Notes under the pieces: generated by a model
Told to the model about the DNA's origin: nothing
Databases searched by the model: none
The model's input: the letters and a program-made list of their open reading frames with translations, nothing else
NCBI RefSeq assembly: GCF_026262625.1
Contig: NZ_SHNN01000002.1
Location: 310,001-374,000, forward strand
Source of the DNA: Candidatus Litorirhabdus singularis
Lineage (GTDB): Bacteria > Pseudomonadota > Gammaproteobacteria > Pseudomonadales > Halieaceae
Reading direction: 5' to 3'
DNA length: 64,000 nucleotides
Shown here: one piece after another, positions 19,787 to 28,130 of the stretch
Numbering within the stretch: position 1 is the stretch's first letter
How the letters are laid out: each line of letters starts with the position of its first letter
Position numbers and translations under genes: made by a program

Positions 19787-20680
19787 ATGAAGTGTCTGGT
19801 TACCGGTGCCACTGGTTTTATTGGCGCAGCGCTGAGTAAGGAGCTGGATGCCAGAGGCTACGAGTTGGTGCTTGTTACTCACCATACAGCGACCAGCCCG
19901 CTAGCTAACGTGCCAGTGTACGCGATCGACCTGGGTCGAGATGCCATCCCGGGCGAGCTCCTGACAGGGGTGGAGTGGGTTTTTCACTGCGCAGGCATTG
20001 CCCACCAACAAGCCAGCGATGATGATTACCGTCGCGTTAACCACCAGGCCAGTCTAGATCTAGCCGCGCAGGCATTGGCCGCAGGGGTCGCCAGCTTTAT
20101 TTTCCTTAGCAGTGTGAAAGCGGAAGCTGCTGCGGCCAGTGCCTATGGGCAGTGGAAGTGGAAGACTGAGCAGGCGCTGGAACAGTTGTCAGTTGGATCA
20201 GGTATGGCCATTCAGTGTTTGCGTCCGGCATTGGTTTACGGGCCGGGGGTAGGGGGTAATCTTGGGCAGTTGATTACGGCAGTGCGAGGGCATATGCCTA
20301 TGCCGCCAAGTGCTGGAGCGCGCTCCTTGGTGAGCATATCAGACCTGGTTGAGGCCTTGTGCACTATGGCTGAGCAACAGCCTGCAACTTTTCGGTGCCT
20401 CACTGCAACAGATGGCCAGGAGTATTCTACCAGGCGTCTGTATCAGGCCATTCGCGCGGGTCTGGGGTGGAATCCAGGCAGCGCTTGGCTGCCGACGTCT
20501 GGCTGGCGGCTGGCGTGTATGGGACTTGATTTAGTGACACAGCGAGTGCGCGGCGACACCTGGTCACGAATGTTTGGTGAAGAGCTTTATTCAAGTGAGG
20601 CTTTACGGAGCGAGTTGGGTTGGCAGCCGCAGCTGACTTTTGAGCAAGCAACCAGCACTATGCTAAAAGCGACGAATTAG
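19787..20680 (+). CDS. NAD-dependent epimerase/reductase, WbpV-like (nucleotide-sugar 4-ketoreductase)
   Basis: 297-residue extended SDR. Rossmann motif GATGFIG at 7-13, an FLSSVKAE strand with the catalytic Ser region, and YGQWK giving the YxxxK pair. It resembles WbpV, which reduces UDP-4-keto-6-deoxy-GlcNAc to UDP-QuiNAc. The start is ATG 19787 (MKCLVTGATGF), 20 bp after a terminator. It is followed without a gap by a WbpL-like transferase and then a WbpM-like dehydratase, which together would make and attach the first sugar of an O-antigen. The exact product is inference. Confidence 0.85.
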   Translation: MKCLVTGATGFIGAALSKELDARGYELVLVTHHTATSPLANVPVYAIDLGRDAIPGELLTGVEWVFHCAGIAHQQASDDDYRRVNHQASLDLAAQALAAGVASFIFLSSVKAEAAAASAYGQWKWKTEQALEQLSVGSGMAIQCLRPALVYGPGVGGNLGQLITAVRGHMPMPPSAGARSLVSISDLVEALCTMAEQQPATFRCLTATDGQEYSTRRLYQAIRAGLGWNPGSAWLPTSGWRLACMGLDLVTQRVRGDTWSRMFGEELYSSEALRSELGWQPQLTFEQATSTMLKATN

Positions 20681-21649
20681 ATGATGGTGGTGCTGCTCGT
20701 AGCTACGCTCATGCTCAGCATGCTGCTGTGTTTTGTCTATCTGCAGCTGGCGCGACGCTGGCAAATCATAGATTTACCCAACGCCCGCAGCGCTCATGAG
20801 AAGCCCATCCCTCGCGGTGGCGGAATTGCCATTATTTTGACCTGGAACGCTACATTGCTGGCGGGATATTACTGGTTAGGGGCAGGTGATATGCCGTTGG
20901 TGATGTTGGTCACGGCTTCGCTGGCAGTGGCAGTGGCGGGGTTTTGGGATGATGTTGCGGCGTTACCTGCATTTAATCGGTTGCTGGTGTATGCGTTGGT
21001 ATGCGCTGCCGTTATTACATATTTGCCATTAGACTCTGTCTGGCTTTGGCCCCTGGCCTGGTTATATCTATTGTGGTTATGCAATCTGTATAACTTTATG
21101 GATGGCATTGACGGTATCGCAGGGGTGCAGACCGTTTTTATCGGTGTCGCGGCAGCGGCGCTGGGTAGCTTCACGGGTGCCCCTTTGTGGCAGCTAGTGG
21201 CAGCGCTGGGGCTTGCTGCTGCCGCCTGCGGTTTTCTGGTCTTCAATTGGCCGCGGGCGACGCTGTTCATGGGCGATAGCGGCAGCGTATCCTTAGGTTT
21301 GATAGTGGGCGTATTGTCTCTGGCTACTGATGCTGGTGTTGGCCTGCCGCTGGTTAGTTGGTTGATACTGTTGGCGGCTTTTGCGACTGACACCACCTAC
21401 ACTCTGGTGCGTAGGGCTTTAGCAGGAGAGTCGGTGATGCAAGCACATAACCAACACCTCTATCAGCGACTGTCCAGGCATTGGCACAGTCATGAAAGGG
21501 TGCTTTTAGCCCTTATGCTGCTCAATATGCTCTGGTTGCTGCCATTGGCTGCCGCTGCGGCTTACTGGCCGCGTGCGGGGCTAGCCATAGTCATTCTGGC
21601 TTACCTGCCGCTCATTATTTTCATGCGGAAAACGGTCAAAATAACGTAA
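20681..21649 (+). CDS. MraY/WecA-family undecaprenyl-phosphate sugar-1-phosphate transferase, WbpL-like
   Basis: 322-residue integral membrane protein with about ten hydrophobic segments. Motifs in order: HEKPIPRGGG at 39-48, the magnesium-binding DD in FWDDVAALPAFNR near 87-100, NLYNFMDGIDGIAG near 140-153 and FMGDSGSVSLG near 198-208. The family transfers a HexNAc-1-phosphate to undecaprenyl phosphate on the cytoplasmic face of the inner membrane. WbpL of P. aeruginosa uses UDP-FucNAc or UDP-QuiNAc and starts O-antigen synthesis. ATG 20681 directly follows the upstream stop; ATG 20684 is an alternative. Confidence 0.9.
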   Translation: MMVVLLVATLMLSMLLCFVYLQLARRWQIIDLPNARSAHEKPIPRGGGIAIILTWNATLLAGYYWLGAGDMPLVMLVTASLAVAVAGFWDDVAALPAFNRLLVYALVCAAVITYLPLDSVWLWPLAWLYLLWLCNLYNFMDGIDGIAGVQTVFIGVAAAALGSFTGAPLWQLVAALGLAAAACGFLVFNWPRATLFMGDSGSVSLGLIVGVLSLATDAGVGLPLVSWLILLAAFATDTTYTLVRRALAGESVMQAHNQHLYQRLSRHWHSHERVLLALMLLNMLWLLPLAAAAAYWPRAGLAIVILAYLPLIIFMRKTVKIT

Positions 21650-21673
21650 AATTTAATATCAGAAACAGCTAGA

Positions 21674-23719
21674 ATGGTCGTCTGTTTACTCAGCAGGAAA
21701 ACCTCCGTGGCCTTTTTTCGTCGCATCAGCAAAAGAACCATGCGCAGTATGAGCAGCAGCCTTGTGCTGGCCTTTGAAAAAATGCTCGAGCTACCGCGTA
21801 ATATCAAGCAGATCCTGCTGCTCCTGCTGGACATGTTTTTCGTCTGTGCTGCAATGTGGGCAGCGATTGCTATGCGTTTGGGTACCGTTGATTTCAATAT
21901 CGGGGTTATCGAGATTGTTTGCGCTGCGGCAACTGTAGTCATCAGCGCTATCATATTTTTGCGGCTTGGATTATATCGAGCTGTCATTCGCTTTATGGGC
22001 CAGCAAGCAGCCTGGGCGATTGTGCGGGGCGTCAGCTACTCGACCATGGTTTTGGGCGCTTGTATCTTCTTCAGTCAGGCGCATGTGCCGCGCTCGCTGC
22101 CTTTTGTTTATTGGGCATTAGCGTTGTTGTTTATCGGTGGCGGCAGAATGGTGGTGCGCGCCTACTATCAAGATAAAGTCCTGTTTGCGACAGACAAAGT
22201 GATTATCTATGGCGCGGGTGAATCGGGCCGACAATTGCTGACTGCGCTTAGCCATGGAGATCAGTTTCGTCCGGTTTTTTTCGTCGACGACAACGCAAAA
22301 TTACAGCATAGCGTTATCAATGGTGTTCAGGTGGTTAAGCCGCAGGACGTAGAAAAACTCATTGCTGAGCACGATATTTCCCAGGTGTTGTTAGCAATGC
22401 CTAGCGTTAGCGGCGAGAGGCGGCGTGAGATAATCAATTCGCTGGTGGGACTGCCCGTCTACGTTCGAACCGTACCCAAATTTTCCGATCTGTTATTGGG
22501 TAAAGCGAATGTCACCCAGATACAGGATATTGAGCTGGAGGATCTGTTGGGTCGTGACCCAGTGCCACCGCACCCTGAACTCATTGACCGTTGTATTACA
22601 GGCAAGGTGGTGATGGTAACTGGCGCGGGGGGCTCCATCGGCTCCGAGCTGTGTCGACAGATTCTACTATCCAAGCCGCGCGAGTTACTGCTATTGGATA
22701 TTTCTGAGTACGCGCTTTACAAAATCGAACGTGAATTACGCGACTTACTGCGCAGCTCCGGCCTCGAGATAGAGCTGATACCGCTATTGGGCTCCGTGCA
22801 GGATAAGCGCCGAATTGAGCGACTGTTCACTACGTTTGAGGTGCAAACGGTGTACCACGCCGCTGCCTACAAGCATGTGCCTCTGGTGGAATATAATATC
22901 GCCGAGGGTGTAGCAAATAATGTATTCGGAACCGTGTACGCTGCCGAGGCTGCTATTGATGCCGGGGTCGAGACCTTCGTGCTGGTCTCAACGGATAAAG
23001 CGGTGCGTCCTACCAATATCATGGGTGCCTCCAAACGGCTTGCTGAGATGGTGTGCCAAGGCCTGACGGGGACAGAGAACAACACCCGCTTTTGTATGGT
23101 GCGGTTTGGTAATGTACTGGGCTCCTCTGGCTCGGTAGTGCCACTGTTTCGCGAACAGATTCGTGCTCACGGTCCCCTCACCGTTACTCACTCTGAAGTT
23201 ACCCGTTACTTCATGACCATACCCGAAGCGGCACAGTTGGTGCTGCAGGCCAGTGCCCTGGGCATTGGGGGCGATGTGTTTGTGCTTGATATGGGCGACC
23301 CGGTTAGAATTCTTGATCTGGCCAAGCGCATGATCCATTTAAGCGGTTATTCGGTTCGCGATGAAGATAACCCGCAAGGTGATATTAGTATCCAATTCAC
23401 GGGCCTCCGGCCTGGCGAAAAGCTCTTTGAAGAGTTGTTACTCGGCACCAATGTGACTGGGACAGGCCATCCGATGATTATGCGCGCGGTAGAAGAATAT
23501 CCGCCCATGGAAGAGATTCGTGGCTGGCTGGATAATCTTAAATCGAACTGCGACGAGATGGATTGTGAGAGTATCAAAGCCATACTGTTAAAAGCGGTGA
23601 GTGGGTTTGAGGGTCATCAGGGCATGCATGACCATGTTTGGAAAAAGCAGATGATGGGCAGTCAAAGCGAATCGTCCAATGTGCAAATGCTATTCCCGAT
23701 GCGTTCCGCAGATAACTAG
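21674..23719 (+). CDS. WbpM/FlaA1-type membrane UDP-GlcNAc 4,6-dehydratase
   Basis: 681 residues: four membrane helices (about 45-155), a first Rossmann domain with YGAGESGRQL near 179-188 and a catalytic SDR domain with VTGAGGSIGSE near 315-325. The catalytic set is STDKAV with Met450 and Lys454 in NIMGASK; Met in place of the usual Tyr is the mark of WbpM-type 4,6-dehydratases. It converts UDP-GlcNAc to the 4-keto-6-deoxy sugar. The start is uncertain: ATG 21674 has no ribosome site, and 21740, 21749 or 21782 are equally possible. The 24-bp gap to the transferase implies one operon. Confidence 0.93.
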   Translation: MVVCLLSRKTSVAFFRRISKRTMRSMSSSLVLAFEKMLELPRNIKQILLLLLDMFFVCAAMWAAIAMRLGTVDFNIGVIEIVCAAATVVISAIIFLRLGLYRAVIRFMGQQAAWAIVRGVSYSTMVLGACIFFSQAHVPRSLPFVYWALALLFIGGGRMVVRAYYQDKVLFATDKVIIYGAGESGRQLLTALSHGDQFRPVFFVDDNAKLQHSVINGVQVVKPQDVEKLIAEHDISQVLLAMPSVSGERRREIINSLVGLPVYVRTVPKFSDLLLGKANVTQIQDIELEDLLGRDPVPPHPELIDRCITGKVVMVTGAGGSIGSELCRQILLSKPRELLLLDISEYALYKIERELRDLLRSSGLEIELIPLLGSVQDKRRIERLFTTFEVQTVYHAAAYKHVPLVEYNIAEGVANNVFGTVYAAEAAIDAGVETFVLVSTDKAVRPTNIMGASKRLAEMVCQGLTGTENNTRFCMVRFGNVLGSSGSVVPLFREQIRAHGPLTVTHSEVTRYFMTIPEAAQLVLQASALGIGGDVFVLDMGDPVRILDLAKRMIHLSGYSVRDEDNPQGDISIQFTGLRPGEKLFEELLLGTNVTGTGHPMIMRAVEEYPPMEEIRGWLDNLKSNCDEMDCESIKAILLKAVSGFEGHQGMHDHVWKKQMMGSQSESSNVQMLFPMRSADN

Positions 23720-23744
23720 AATCACTAAAACCTGAAGGATAACT

Positions 23745-24710
23745 ATGACCGCTTTCGATGTATTCAATGGCGATGCAGACGGCATTTGCGCGCTTACCCA
23801 GCTACGTAATGCCGAGCCACGTGATGCGCAACTGATCACTGGAGTCAAACGAGATATAGCACTCTTGCAGCAGGTACAGGCCGTCTCAGGTGACCAAATC
23901 ACAGTGCTGGACGTCTCTTTGGACAAGAATCGGGAGGCGCTGGAAGGTGCTCTGGAAGCCGGAGCTGAAGTGTTTTACTGCGACCATCATTTTGCCGGTG
24001 ATATTCCCCAGGACAAAAAGCTACATGCTTTGATTAACACAGCGCCCGATGTGTGCACTAGCATTCTGGTCAACGCACACCTCAAAAGTGCCTTTCTTGA
24101 GTGGGCCGTCGTCGGCGCTTTTGGCGATAATTTGTTTGCTAGTGCAACGACCCTGGCAAAGCCTCTCGATCTCGATCCTGCGGCGCTAGAGCAGCTGAAG
24201 AACCTGGGGACTTACATCAACTACAACGGCTACGGTTCCAGCCTGGAGGATCTGCATTTTACGCCTACAGATCTTTATATAAGTGTTAGCGCGCATGCCA
24301 GTCCGTTTGATTTTATACAACAAGCTAGCGCCGACTTTGAAAAGCTGGAGGGCGGGTATCAAGCTGATATGGGGGCTGCACAGTCGCTGCAACCTGCTCA
24401 TGTAAGCGACTCTACCGCCGTGTATGTGCTGCCTAATGAGGCCTGGGCGCGCAGGGTGAGTGGTGTGTATAGCAATGACTTGGCCAATGCCAGCCCTGCT
24501 CGCGGACATGCCGTTCTCACAGAAAAAGCCAACGGTAATTATCTGGTAAGCGTACGCGCGCCGCTGGATAACAAAACCGGTGCCGATGAGTTGTGTATGG
24601 AGTTCCCCACCGGTGGTGGACGCAAAGCGGCGGCTGGGATTAATGATCTGCCAGCGGCAATGCTGGATCAATTCATCGAGCGTTTTTCAGGCTTTTATCA
24701 GCAAGGGTGA
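23745..24710 (+). CDS. DHH-family phosphoesterase
   Basis: 321 residues with DHH motifs: NGDADGICA near 8-16 (metal Asp pair), VLDVSLD, YCDHHF near 77-82 (the DHH triad), GAFGDN near 125 and a C-terminal DHHA1-like segment GGGRKAAAGIN, where the family's usual GGGH has Arg. Relatives hydrolyse nano-RNA, cyclic dinucleotides, pAp or single-stranded DNA. Substrate cannot be assigned. AAGGA precedes the ATG. It follows the WbpM-like gene by 25 bp, but nothing links it to sugar metabolism. Confidence 0.85.
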   Translation: MTAFDVFNGDADGICALTQLRNAEPRDAQLITGVKRDIALLQQVQAVSGDQITVLDVSLDKNREALEGALEAGAEVFYCDHHFAGDIPQDKKLHALINTAPDVCTSILVNAHLKSAFLEWAVVGAFGDNLFASATTLAKPLDLDPAALEQLKNLGTYINYNGYGSSLEDLHFTPTDLYISVSAHASPFDFIQQASADFEKLEGGYQADMGAAQSLQPAHVSDSTAVYVLPNEAWARRVSGVYSNDLANASPARGHAVLTEKANGNYLVSVRAPLDNKTGADELCMEFPTGGGRKAAAGINDLPAAMLDQFIERFSGFYQQG

Positions 24711-24715
24711 GGGCA

Positions 24716-25204
24716 ATGCAGCGAGCACTATGTGGTTTGTTCTTGAGTTTTCTGGTTATGGCTGCCAACGCGGAGCAAGCATTACTCGAAATGGCTCGAG
24801 CTGATATTAGCGGTGCGCGCAACGATATTGTGCTGCTGGCTATGGACCTGACGCCAGCGCAGCAAAAAGTGTTTTGGCCGATTTATCAAGATTATGCCAA
24901 GGAACAAGACACTCTCTTGGTGCAGAGAATGACAATGCTAGAGGAGTTCTCCGCGAATTTTGGCAATATGACAGCGGATCATGCTAACCGTATTGCCGAT
25001 CAATCTTTTGCAATACAGCGGGCGCGGCTGCAGCGGCGTGAGAATTATTTTGCACGTATCTCCAAAGCGCTGGACCCGATTTTGGCGGCGCGCTTTATTC
25101 AGGTTGATAGTCAGGTGTCCACCTTGCTGGACTTTGAGCTGATGAAGTCGACCCCGCTTATTGCACCGCCACCTCCGGTAGATAACGTAGAGGTGGTTAA
25201 CTAG
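24716..25204 (+). CDS. secreted small protein resembling the Spy/CpxP (LTXXQ) group
   Basis: 162 residues with a signal peptide (MQRALCGLFLSFLVMAANA) and then an all-helical body. The segment LTPAQQKVFWPIYQDY resembles the LTxxQ motif of periplasmic Spy/CpxP chaperones; a proline-rich tail APPPPVDN ends it. ATG 24716 is chosen, with GAGGG just upstream; a GTG at 24707 overlaps the DHH stop. The likeness is weak and I would call it a hypothetical periplasmic protein. Confidence 0.7.
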   Translation: MQRALCGLFLSFLVMAANAEQALLEMARADISGARNDIVLLAMDLTPAQQKVFWPIYQDYAKEQDTLLVQRMTMLEEFSANFGNMTADHANRIADQSFAIQRARLQRRENYFARISKALDPILAARFIQVDSQVSTLLDFELMKSTPLIAPPPPVDNVEVVN

Positions 25205-25210
25205 CCTCAC

Positions 25211-25585
25211 CTAGTCAGCCGGGTAACTATTGATCTCAATTTTGATGCCTACCGGATCCATAAACTGAACCTGTTCTAGTTTGAAATCCGGTAAATCTAG
25301 ATGGCCATAGGGTATTGCTCGTGCCTCAAGTTTAGCCCGCACCGCGCCAAGATCATCGGTTTGAAACGCCACATGATCGAGGTGGTTCATATCCGAAAAA
25401 GTGTGGTTATCGCTCTCGATAATGTGGACGATTGCGCGGCTGGCGTCGGTGCCATAGAGCCAGTAGCCGGCAATGCCGAATTCCGGTCTAGGACCTTTGC
25501 TCAGGCCAAGTACGTCACAGTAAAAGTCCCTGATCGTATCTAGCAGGGGAGCCGGCACACTAATGTTCATATGATCAAGTTGCAT
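25211..25585 (-). CDS. VOC-superfamily (glyoxalase-like) protein
   Basis: 124 residues, two beta-alpha-beta-beta-beta units: LDHMNISVPA at 3-12 with a metal His, then LDHVAFQTDDL and a final QFMDPVGIKIEIN with a metal Glu. Such proteins include glyoxalase I, extradiol dioxygenases and resistance proteins; substrate unknown. It converges with the secreted protein gene, stop codons six bases apart. Confidence 0.85.
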   Translation of the reverse strand: MQLDHMNISVPAPLLDTIRDFYCDVLGLSKGPRPEFGIAGYWLYGTDASRAIVHIIESDNHTFSDMNHLDHVAFQTDDLGAVRAKLEARAIPYGHLDLPDFKLEQVQFMDPVGIKIEINSYPAD

Positions 25586-25857
25586 AGCTTTAGCTCGTTG
25601 GATTGGGTTTGCCTAGTATAGGGCGGTTGAAGCTAGAGTGGCGATAAATACCGGATCTCACGGGGCACGGTCTGGCACGGCTGCTCCGTAGCTGTGACTG
25701 TGAACCCCTGTTCGACATTGCGGTGCACTATTACTGGTAACAATCCCATTGTCGCCGTCAGCGTTTGTAATGGCTGCGACCATTGACTAGAATGCGCGCC
25801 CTTGGCGTTGCCTCCTAACAGCGACGCTAGCCGATAATCCCTCATCGATTTCCGCCT
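25586..25857. other. intergenic region between the VOC gene and the sulP gene
   Basis: About 320 bp lie between these divergent genes. Apart from the palindrome listed separately and a weak GATAAT at 25832-25837, I see no convincing gene; a 70-codon minus-strand frame at 25633-25845 has no recognisable motif. Confidence 0.5.
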
Positions 25858-25873
25858 GTGTCATGTATGACAC
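25858..25873. promoter_or_regulatory. palindromic operator candidate upstream of sulP
   Basis: GTGTCAT-GT-ATGACAC is a perfect 7+7 inverted repeat with a two-base centre, 31 bp before the sulP start. Its size fits a dimeric TetR- or GntR-type repressor. No regulator gene adjoins it. Confidence 0.5.
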
Positions 25874-25904
25874 GGAGCCGGATGTTTTTGGTTAAGAGAG
25901 TGAT

Positions 25905-27470
25905 ATGTTTGAAATCAAACCCAGCCGCGTAGCATCGGTTAAAAATGACTTGTTGTCCGGCCTTACCGTAGCGCTGGCGCTTGTGCCAGAAGCCGTCGCG
26001 TTTGCGTTTGTTGCGGGCGTAGAACCGCTGGTTGGGCTCTACGCTGCCTTTATGGTTGGCCTCATTACGGCCTGCATCGGTGGGCGTCCGGGTATGATCT
26101 CCGGCGCTACAGGTGCGTTAGCGGTGGTGATGGTGGCGCTGGTGGCGGATCACGGCGTTGAATACCTGTTCGCCACTGTGGTGCTTATGGGCGTCTTGCA
26201 GATTAGCGCAGGCCTGTTCAAGTTGGGTAAGTTTATCCGTATGGTGCCGCACCCAGTCATGCTCGGTTTTGTTAATGGTTTGGCAATCGTTATCTTTCTC
26301 GCCCAACTGGGACAGTTTGGCGTGGACGGAGAGCCGGGCTGGCTGGAAGGCACTTTCATGCAGGGCTCCATTGTCGATGTCGCCTGGCTGTCGGGGAGTG
26401 CGCTCTACATGCTGGTAGCGTTGGTTGCCTTAACCATGTTCATCATTCACATGCTCCCTCGCTTAACCACAGCAGTGCCGTCATCGCTAGTAGCTATCGT
26501 GGTCGTCAGCCTGCTGGTACTAGGGCTTGATCTGGATACACGGGTTGTTGGTGATATTGCGTCGATTAAAGGCGGCTTACCTAGCTTTCACATTCCCAGC
26601 GTACCGTTCAATTGGGACACCTTGGTCATAATCTTGCCCTACGCCTGTATTCTGGCAGCCATTGGCCTGATTGAGTCATTGCTGACATTGCGACTGGTCG
26701 ATGAGATCACTGAAACTCGCGGTCGTGGTAATCGCGAGTGTGTGGCGCAGGGCGTAGCGAATACCGCTACAGGTCTATTTGGCGGTATGGGCGGTTGTGC
26801 CATGATTGGGCAGAGCATGATCAACGTCAATTCGGGCGGTCGTGGCCGGCTCTCTGGAATTACCGCAGCTCTGAGTCTGTTGTTCTTTATCCTGTTTGCT
26901 TCGCATTTGATCGAACAGATTCCGCTTGCCGCGCTGATTGGTGTGATGTTTATCGTGGTTATCGGTACGTTTGAATGGAGTAGCTTTCGTGTGTTACGCA
27001 AAGTTCCGCGCAGTGATGCGTTGGTGTTGGTCGTGGTCTCTGGTGTTACGGTTGCCACCGATCTGGCAGTGGCTGTGGTGGTGGGGGTTATTATGTCTGC
27101 CCTGGTATTTGCTTGGGAGCACGCCAAGCATGTTAACGTTGAGACTCGCGAAGACCATAAAGGCCGTACCGTCTATGGCGTCAGTGGGCCGTTATTTTTC
27201 GGTTCAGTAACATCCTTTCTCGAACAATTTGATCCCCAGCAGGCCAAGGATGACGTGGTCATCGATTTTGCCGGCTCGCGAGTCTGCGATCACTCTGGCC
27301 TGGATGCTATCGACACACTTGCAGATCGTTATCTTAATGCAGGCAAAACACTGCACCTGGTTCACCTCAGCGCAGAGTGCCGTAAGTTGTTGCGCAAAGC
27401 TGGCAGCCTGGTTGAAGTAAACGTTATCGAGGACCCACAGTATTTTATCGCCGAAGATACGCTTGGGTAG
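25905..27470 (+). CDS. SulP-family inorganic anion transporter
   Basis: 521 residues: an SLC26/SulP membrane domain of about 12-14 helices, with [20 protein letters not shown] near 26-45 and the central [12 protein letters not shown] segment near 298-309, then a cytoplasmic STAS domain (about 430-515) containing [17 protein letters not shown]. Members move sulfate, bicarbonate or dicarboxylates with Na+ or H+. The substrate is not clear from sequence; no carbonic anhydrase or sulfate assimilation gene is adjacent. A perfect palindrome lies just upstream and may control it. Confidence 0.92.
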   Translation: MFEIKPSRVASVKNDLLSGLTVALALVPEAVAFAFVAGVEPLVGLYAAFMVGLITACIGGRPGMISGATGALAVVMVALVADHGVEYLFATVVLMGVLQISAGLFKLGKFIRMVPHPVMLGFVNGLAIVIFLAQLGQFGVDGEPGWLEGTFMQGSIVDVAWLSGSALYMLVALVALTMFIIHMLPRLTTAVPSSLVAIVVVSLLVLGLDLDTRVVGDIASIKGGLPSFHIPSVPFNWDTLVIILPYACILAAIGLIESLLTLRLVDEITETRGRGNRECVAQGVANTATGLFGGMGGCAMIGQSMINVNSGGRGRLSGITAALSLLFFILFASHLIEQIPLAALIGVMFIVVIGTFEWSSFRVLRKVPRSDALVLVVVSGVTVATDLAVAVVVGVIMSALVFAWEHAKHVNVETREDHKGRTVYGVSGPLFFGSVTSFLEQFDPQQAKDDVVIDFAGSRVCDHSGLDAIDTLADRYLNAGKTLHLVHLSAECRKLLRKAGSLVEVNVIEDPQYFIAEDTLG

Positions 27471-27909
27471 AGCGCTGAAACTATAAGGGCCGCAGGATCT
27501 GCGACTATTGTAGTGAAATTTGGCTCCGTAGCGGGTATTCGCAGCTCGTGTCCCGGCTGCCCTCCATTTCATATATCTAGGCTGCCCACTTTGAATCTGA
27601 AGTGTCAATTTACGCGCAGACTGCTGGGGAAATCTACAATAGTTTAATCTGCGTGCGACTACGGCCAATAACTGTCAGTTCTAAGTCATTCTCCAATGAG
27701 TATCGTCTCGTCCGGGAGGCGTGTGAGAACCCGCATAATCAACACGCCTTGGCGTATGCTCCGTGTTAGCTTACATCAGAATTCGAGTCATAGAAGTTGA
27801 AGTCGTGAAGTTGCGAGAAATGGATAGCAGAGCAAAAAGTTTTTACGGGGCCAATCTTGGACAGAGAAGGCTACAGAACGGGTTACACAGCGGTCATATC
27901 CGATCCAAT
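27471..27909. other. gene-poor intergenic region downstream of sulP
   Basis: About 440 bp without a supported gene. A 60-codon plus-strand frame at 27763-27945 runs into the tRNA-Asn terminator and has no ribosome site or family signature. The main structure visible is the widely spaced inverted repeat given separately. Confidence 0.5.
27504..27643. repeat. inverted repeat pair, possible degenerate mobile-element remnant
   Basis: ACTATTGTAG at 27504-27513 and its exact complement CTACAATAGT at 27634-27643 enclose 120 bp. Similar GGCCGYAG words lie outside both arms (27488 onwards, and complement near 27660-27668). There is no transposase. A small MITE-like relic or a structured RNA are both possible. 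Confidence 0.35.
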
Positions 27910-27938
27910 AAAAAAGGCCTACATTTCTGTAAGCCTTT
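27910..27938 (-). terminator. terminator of tRNA-Asn
   Basis: On the minus strand AAAGGC-T-TACA, loop GAAA, TGTA-G-GCCTTT and a T run form a strong hairpin (one G-T wobble) 18 bases after the tRNA. Confidence 0.9.
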
Positions 27939-27956
27939 GATATAACGAGCTAAATT

Positions 27957-28032
27957 TGGCTCCGCCTGCTGGGCTCGAACCAGCGACCCAATGATTAACA
28001 GTCATTTGCTCTACCAACTGAGCTAAGGCGGA
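27957..28032 (-). tRNA. tRNA-Asn(GTT)
   Basis: A 76-nt cloverleaf on the minus strand. Acceptor TCCGCCT pairs with AGGCGGA, followed by discriminator G and an encoded CCA. The anticodon loop reads CTGTTAA, giving GTT (Asn). The T arm CTGG-TTCGAGC-CCAG is canonical. Confidence 0.97.
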
Positions 28033-28055
28033 ATGGTACTCTCTCGAGGCCGCGT

Positions 28056-28084
28056 ATATTAATGTTCACCCCCCTGTCGGTCAA
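28056..28084 (-). promoter_or_regulatory. sigma-70 promoter of tRNA-Asn
   Basis: Minus-strand TTGACC (28084-28079), a 17-bp spacer and TAATAT (28061-28056), placed about 24-29 bp before the tRNA 5' end. Spacing and hexamers are near ideal. Confidence 0.75.
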
Positions 28085-28130
28085 TAGCTATTTGGTCAAT
28101 AATAGGCGTTTAATTGAAAAGTCATGAGTC

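Noticed and set aside
25633-25845. A 70-codon minus-strand frame between the VOC and sulP genes
   Set aside because: No motif, no ribosome site; amino-acid composition is not convincing.
27763-27945. A 60-codon plus-strand frame after sulP
   Set aside because: It runs through the tRNA-Asn terminator and has no Shine-Dalgarno or homology.
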